Below are positions 40,807 through 42,372 of a stretch of DNA of 42,372 nt, in pieces; positions within the stretch are counted from its first letter, which is position 1, and the number at the start of each line of letters is the position of its first letter. A program made the position numbers and the translations under genes. The stretch spans positions 55,568 through 97,939 of the forward strand of contig JAUMTX010000005.1 of the NCBI GenBank assembly GCA_030530985.1, given 5' to 3'. The stretch is from Corynebacterium sp. (GTDB lineage Bacteria; Actinomycetota; Actinomycetes; Mycobacteriales; Mycobacteriaceae). Under the pieces are notes generated by a model. The model was not told the DNA's origin and did no database searches. It saw only the letters and a list, made by a program, of their open reading frames with translations.

Positions 40807-41844
40807 CTATTGAACCAAACAAGCGTCAGAAGTTGGGTCCACTAAGGTGCGGTAGCAACTACCGGCATCGCCGATGGAAAGGCTTCCGGTTTTGCCCTTA
40901 TGGGTGATAATTGCGTTCTTCAAGTAGATATTGATACTACGGCCCAAGAAGTAGCTGGCATTTAAAATCTCATTAAACTGTGCAGGATCATAGTCATGGC
41001 CGCCAAAGAGAATCACACCCTTGGCAAAAACAGGGGCGAAGACATCCAGGTCGTGTTGTGTTGGCTCTGGGGCATACTGCTTGTGGGGCTTAATCTGTTC
41101 CTCATGCGGGAAAATCAGGCCAGGTTCCGTATTTACCTGAGTCTCCATCGGTGCAGGCTTGCGTTGTGCCTTGCCTTGAGTGGAAGACAAAGCTTCAGCA
41201 GCAGCAAAAATAGCGCCATAGGCCTCATATGGGTGGGTGAAACTAGGATGCATATGGCGGTAGAGAGCTGTGAAAGGAAGGTTCTCTACATTGGGTGCGA
41301 TACCACCAAAAGCCAAGCTGAGTTCACGTACACGGCGCATAAAAGCATCGCCATGTGCTTCAACCAAATCATGGAATACCCCAATGAGACCATCGAGAGC
41401 CGAGGTAATCATGGCTTCAGGGATAGTGAATCCCCTCTCGATATACGCATCCATGTTGACCCTGTCAGGTCCACCAGGCACTGTGAAATGTGGATTATCC
41501 GAGATCTCCGACTCCACGGTAACAAGCACAATCGCATTGCGATGAATAGGCTTTTCAAAATATGTGGCATAGCGGCCAAGACACTTGAATGGGTCTAACC
41601 CAGCAAGCGCAATAGCCCTGTCGATACTTGCATTAAGCATTGTGGAGGAGAGGATGTCCGTGGGCAAACCAGCAGCATCCAAAATTGGATAATTCGTTCC
41701 ACGGAGCAGGCTCAAAGGGGTGACCTGACGAGGAATATCTCGACCCCAAATATCATTCTTGCACTTCTTGCTATACCCGTAGAACTTTTCACAAACTTCA
41801 GCTTCGAAAGCTTCGTAGTCTGGAACATCGAATTTTTCAAGCAC
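40807..41844 (-). CDS. Unrecognised protein, possibly 5'-truncated by an IS element
   Basis: The 345-residue ORF from GTG 41844 has no signal peptide or TM helix and no motif I recognise. It has Y-A-T-Y-F-E-K-P-I-H-R-N-A-I, V-T-V-E-S-E-I-S-D-N-P-H-F-T and F-T-A-L-Y-R-H-M-H-P-S-F-T-H, and a Pro/Thr-rich linker near 230-265. The frame stays open a further 22 codons upstream, to 41911, into the end of the IS-like sequence, and no ribosome site precedes GTG 41844. The original N-terminus may have been cut by the IS insertion. Function unknown. Confidence 0.7.
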   Translation of the reverse strand: MLEKFDVPDYEAFEAEVCEKFYGYSKKCKNDIWGRDIPRQVTPLSLLRGTNYPILDAAGLPTDILSSTMLNASIDRAIALAGLDPFKCLGRYATYFEKPIHRNAIVLVTVESEISDNPHFTVPGGPDRVNMDAYIERGFTIPEAMITSALDGLIGVFHDLVEAHGDAFMRRVRELSLAFGGIAPNVENLPFTALYRHMHPSFTHPYEAYGAIFAAAEALSSTQGKAQRKPAPMETQVNTEPGLIFPHEEQIKPHKQYAPEPTQHDLDVFAPVFAKGVILFGGHDYDPAQFNEILNASYFLGRSINIYLKNAIITHKGKTGSLSIGDAGSCYRTLVDPTSDACLVQ

Positions 41845-41847
41845 ACT

Positions 41848-42372
41848 TGGCCCAAAAAGGAGCAGGGCTGTGAAGTGGTGCAGAAAGTGAGACCAATCGG
41901 AGGTTTCAGCTTACTAGCTTGTGTTTTCCTTGTTGGCCGCAGGTTGCTTGGAACTGGTTGGGGGTCATCCAGTTAAGCGCTGAGTGCGGATGTTGATTAT
42001 TATACTGGTGCTGCCAGTTTTCTAGGGTGTAGATGCATTCTTCGAGGTTATCGAAGGCATACGTGTTGAGGCATTCCATCCGGACACGGTTATGGAAAGA
42101 CTCGATAAACCCATTGTGCCAGGGCTTTCCTGGTGGGCAATACAGGATTTCAACCCCTCGCTCAGCAGCCCATTCCTTTAGAACACGGCTGCGCAGTTCA
42201 GGGCCATTATCGGTACGAATAGCGTTCGGGACAACTCCTTCTTGGTTGATAATATGGTCAAGCAATTCAACAACATCCTCGGCTTTAATGCTGGTAGCAG
42301 CATAAAAATCCAGGTAACGGCGGGTATGTTCACAAATCACATTGCAGATACGGATACTCTTACCTGTGCTAG
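41848..42372 (-). mobile_element. IS3-family-type insertion sequence, one end only
   Basis: A transposase gene on the minus strand runs off the right edge. Its 3' side ends in about 58 non-coding bases that begin near 41848 with TGGCCCAAAAAGGAGCAG (read on the plus strand), a plausible terminal inverted repeat end. The other end and any target duplication lie outside the window. Confidence 0.72.
41906..42372 (-). CDS. IS3-family transposase (integrase core, OrfB), 5' partial
   Basis: The visible 155 residues are the C-terminal half of a retroviral-type integrase. They contain R-T-D-N-G-P-E-L-R-S with the second catalytic Asp, P-G-K-P-W-H-N-G-F-I-E-S-F-H with the catalytic Glu, the R-x-E-C-L-N motif and the final Y-N-N-x-H-P-H-S-A-L. 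These are diagnostic of IS3-group OrfB. The first catalytic Asp and the OrfA part would be beyond the window edge. The frame is open to base 42372. There is no frameshift in the visible part, so the element may be intact. Confidence 0.92.
   Translation of the reverse strand, partial: STGKSIRICNVICEHTRRYLDFYAATSIKAEDVVELLDHIINQEGVVPNAIRTDNGPELRSRVLKEWAAERGVEILYCPPGKPWHNGFIESFHNRVRMECLNTYAFDNLEECIYTLENWQHQYNNQHPHSALNWMTPNQFQATCGQQGKHKLVS

Overview
The window is a typical stretch of a Corynebacterium chromosome. This is inferred from gene content and order, not from a database search. Most of the order matches the conserved actinobacterial arrangement known from Mycobacterium tuberculosis: fthC-galU-moeA/glp-rimJ-glpR (Rv0992c to Rv0996), pth-rplY-prs-glmU-tetR-mfd-mazG-lytic transglycosylase-eno-ftsB-like-DUF501-ppx (Rv1014c to Rv1026) and greA-DUF4307-mca-small membrane protein-short prenyl synthase (Rv1080c to Rv1086). 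The PorB-like secreted protein beside eno, the prfC gene, the coaA/glyA pair and the many promoters that leave no room for a 5' leader fit Corynebacterium better than Mycobacterium. Mca implies mycothiol as the low-molecular-weight thiol.

Layout. 1-2.5 kb: 3' part of an HtrA-like protease, a Mog/MoaB-like protein, a small basic protein and mscL. 2.5-4.1 kb: a SAF-domain membrane protein and 5-formyl-THF cyclo-ligase on the minus strand. 4.1-8.4 kb: galU, the gephyrin-like glp, rimJ and the membrane receptor glpR, a module tied in corynebacteria to FtsZ and cell division. 8.5-13.3 kb: ppk2, pnuC, an unrecognised protein, prfC, a small Cys/Lys-rich protein and pth. 13.4-17.6 kb: a GlcNAc-type PTS EIICBA and a two-gene ABC-2 exporter that separate pth from rplY, probably a lineage-specific insertion. 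17.7-21.1 kb: rplY with a candidate leader attenuator, prs, glmU. 21.1-31.8 kb: tRNA-Gln, tetR, mfd, mazG, two secreted proteins (one PorB-like), a lytic transglycosylase, eno, an FtsB/DivIC-like protein, DUF501, ppx. 31.8-35.1 kb: tRNA-Leu(UAA), a 672-residue Ala-rich secreted/membrane protein with GA-like helical repeats, and a Bax-inhibitor-1 family protein. 35.1-40.8 kb: a lipoprotein, greA, DUF4307, mca, a small membrane protein, a cis-prenyltransferase, coaA, glyA. 40.8-42.4 kb: an unrecognised gene abutting the end of an IS3-type element whose transposase runs off the window.

Functional themes are cell-envelope and division factors (galU, glmU, Glp/GlpR, FtsB-like, lytic transglycosylase, cis-prenyltransferase, PorB-like protein), nucleotide and phosphate metabolism (prs, mazG, ppk2, ppx, pnuC, coaA), and translation or transcription quality control (prfC, pth, rplY, mfd, greA). 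The most interesting points are the Glp protein with several altered molybdenum-cofactor residues next to GlpR, the Mog homologue with Asp-to-Asn at a key site, the promoter-terminator hairpin in front of rplY, the GA-repeat envelope protein, the short-variable-arm tRNA-Leu, and a divergent promoter with overlapping -10 elements. I saw no CRISPR array, prophage or defence island.
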